A program made the translations under genes and the position numbers. A stretch of 21,647 bases of DNA from Patescibacteria group bacterium UBA2193 (lineage in GTDB: Bacteria > Patescibacteriota > Minisyncoccia > Moranbacterales > DUUL01), in NCBI GenBank assembly GCA_002327335.1, contig DCVH01000093.1:1-21647 (forward strand), in the 5' to 3' direction. Shown here in pieces: positions 21,627 to 21,647 of this stretch; the first letter of the stretch is position 1, and each line of letters opens with the position of its first letter. Under the pieces are notes generated by a model, which had not been told where the DNA came from, ran no database searches, and saw only the letters and a program-made list of their open reading frames with translations.

Positions 21627-21647
21627 TTTTTTATTTTTAAAAATTAA

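Noticed and set aside
1..21647. Alternative genetic code with TGA as glycine, as in some CPR lineages
   Set aside because: TGA ends several genes at sensible positions, such as the PAS protein and the HD protein, and no gene contains in-frame TGA codons.

Overview
The window looks like part of a small-genome bacterium of the Candidate Phyla Radiation (Patescibacteria), most likely Parcubacteria-like. This is an inference. It rests on the AT-rich composition, the A/T-rich translation leaders that mostly lack a strong Shine-Dalgarno sequence, the stand-alone receiver proteins, the compact pilin cluster with CPR-style N-termini (KGFTLLEILLVVAAIAI), and a few GC-rich palindromes in AT-rich intergenic DNA. 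TGA is used as a stop codon (for example at 5067 and 16138), so the recoded Gracilibacteria/SR1 code does not apply. No tRNA, rRNA, CRISPR array or transposase gene was seen.

Region 1 (1-14503, all minus strand) is a type IV pilus cluster followed by a sensory cluster. In transcription order it holds a receiver protein (14503), PilB ATPase, PilC platform protein with an added C-terminal SH3-like domain, a FimT/GspH-like pseudopilin, a very large PilV-like minor pilin carrying a repeat-FN3-repeat ectodomain, a PilW-like pilin, a 140-bp inverted-repeat element, a PilX-like pilin, and two tandem paralogous pilins. Then come a triple-PAS protein, a Cache-HAMP membrane protein, a 1005-residue multi-sensor histidine kinase and two receiver proteins, the last cut by the window edge. 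Several junctions overlap by 1-4 bp or are separated by 2-9 bp, which implies co-transcription and translational coupling. A plausible internal promoter precedes the two tandem pilins. The PAS and Cache proteins have no kinase, methyl-accepting or cyclase domain, but end in the same short basic helical tail. They may be input modules feeding the neighbouring kinase and, through the receivers, the pilus.

Region 2 (14504-17672) is mixed. It holds a 410-bp divergent intergenic region with AT-rich repeats and a GC-rich palindrome, a lipoprotein cyclophilin (plus strand), a cluster of three look-alike GC-rich hairpins, a bidirectional terminator, a likely 55-residue ORF, an HD-GYP-like phosphohydrolase, a small cysteine-bearing ORF and yidD (all minus strand).

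Region 3 (17551-21647) holds plus-strand housekeeping genes: a CorA-family transporter without the GMN motif, cysteinyl-tRNA synthetase and a tRNA-dihydrouridine synthase. A bidirectional terminator follows, then a convergent charged protein of unknown function.

The strongest candidates for something undescribed are the repeat-FN3-repeat minor pilin, the PilC-SH3 fusion, the kinase-less sensor pair with a shared tail beside the multi-sensor kinase, and the inverted-repeat element inside the pilin operon, whose arm differences all become G-U pairs in the operon transcript.
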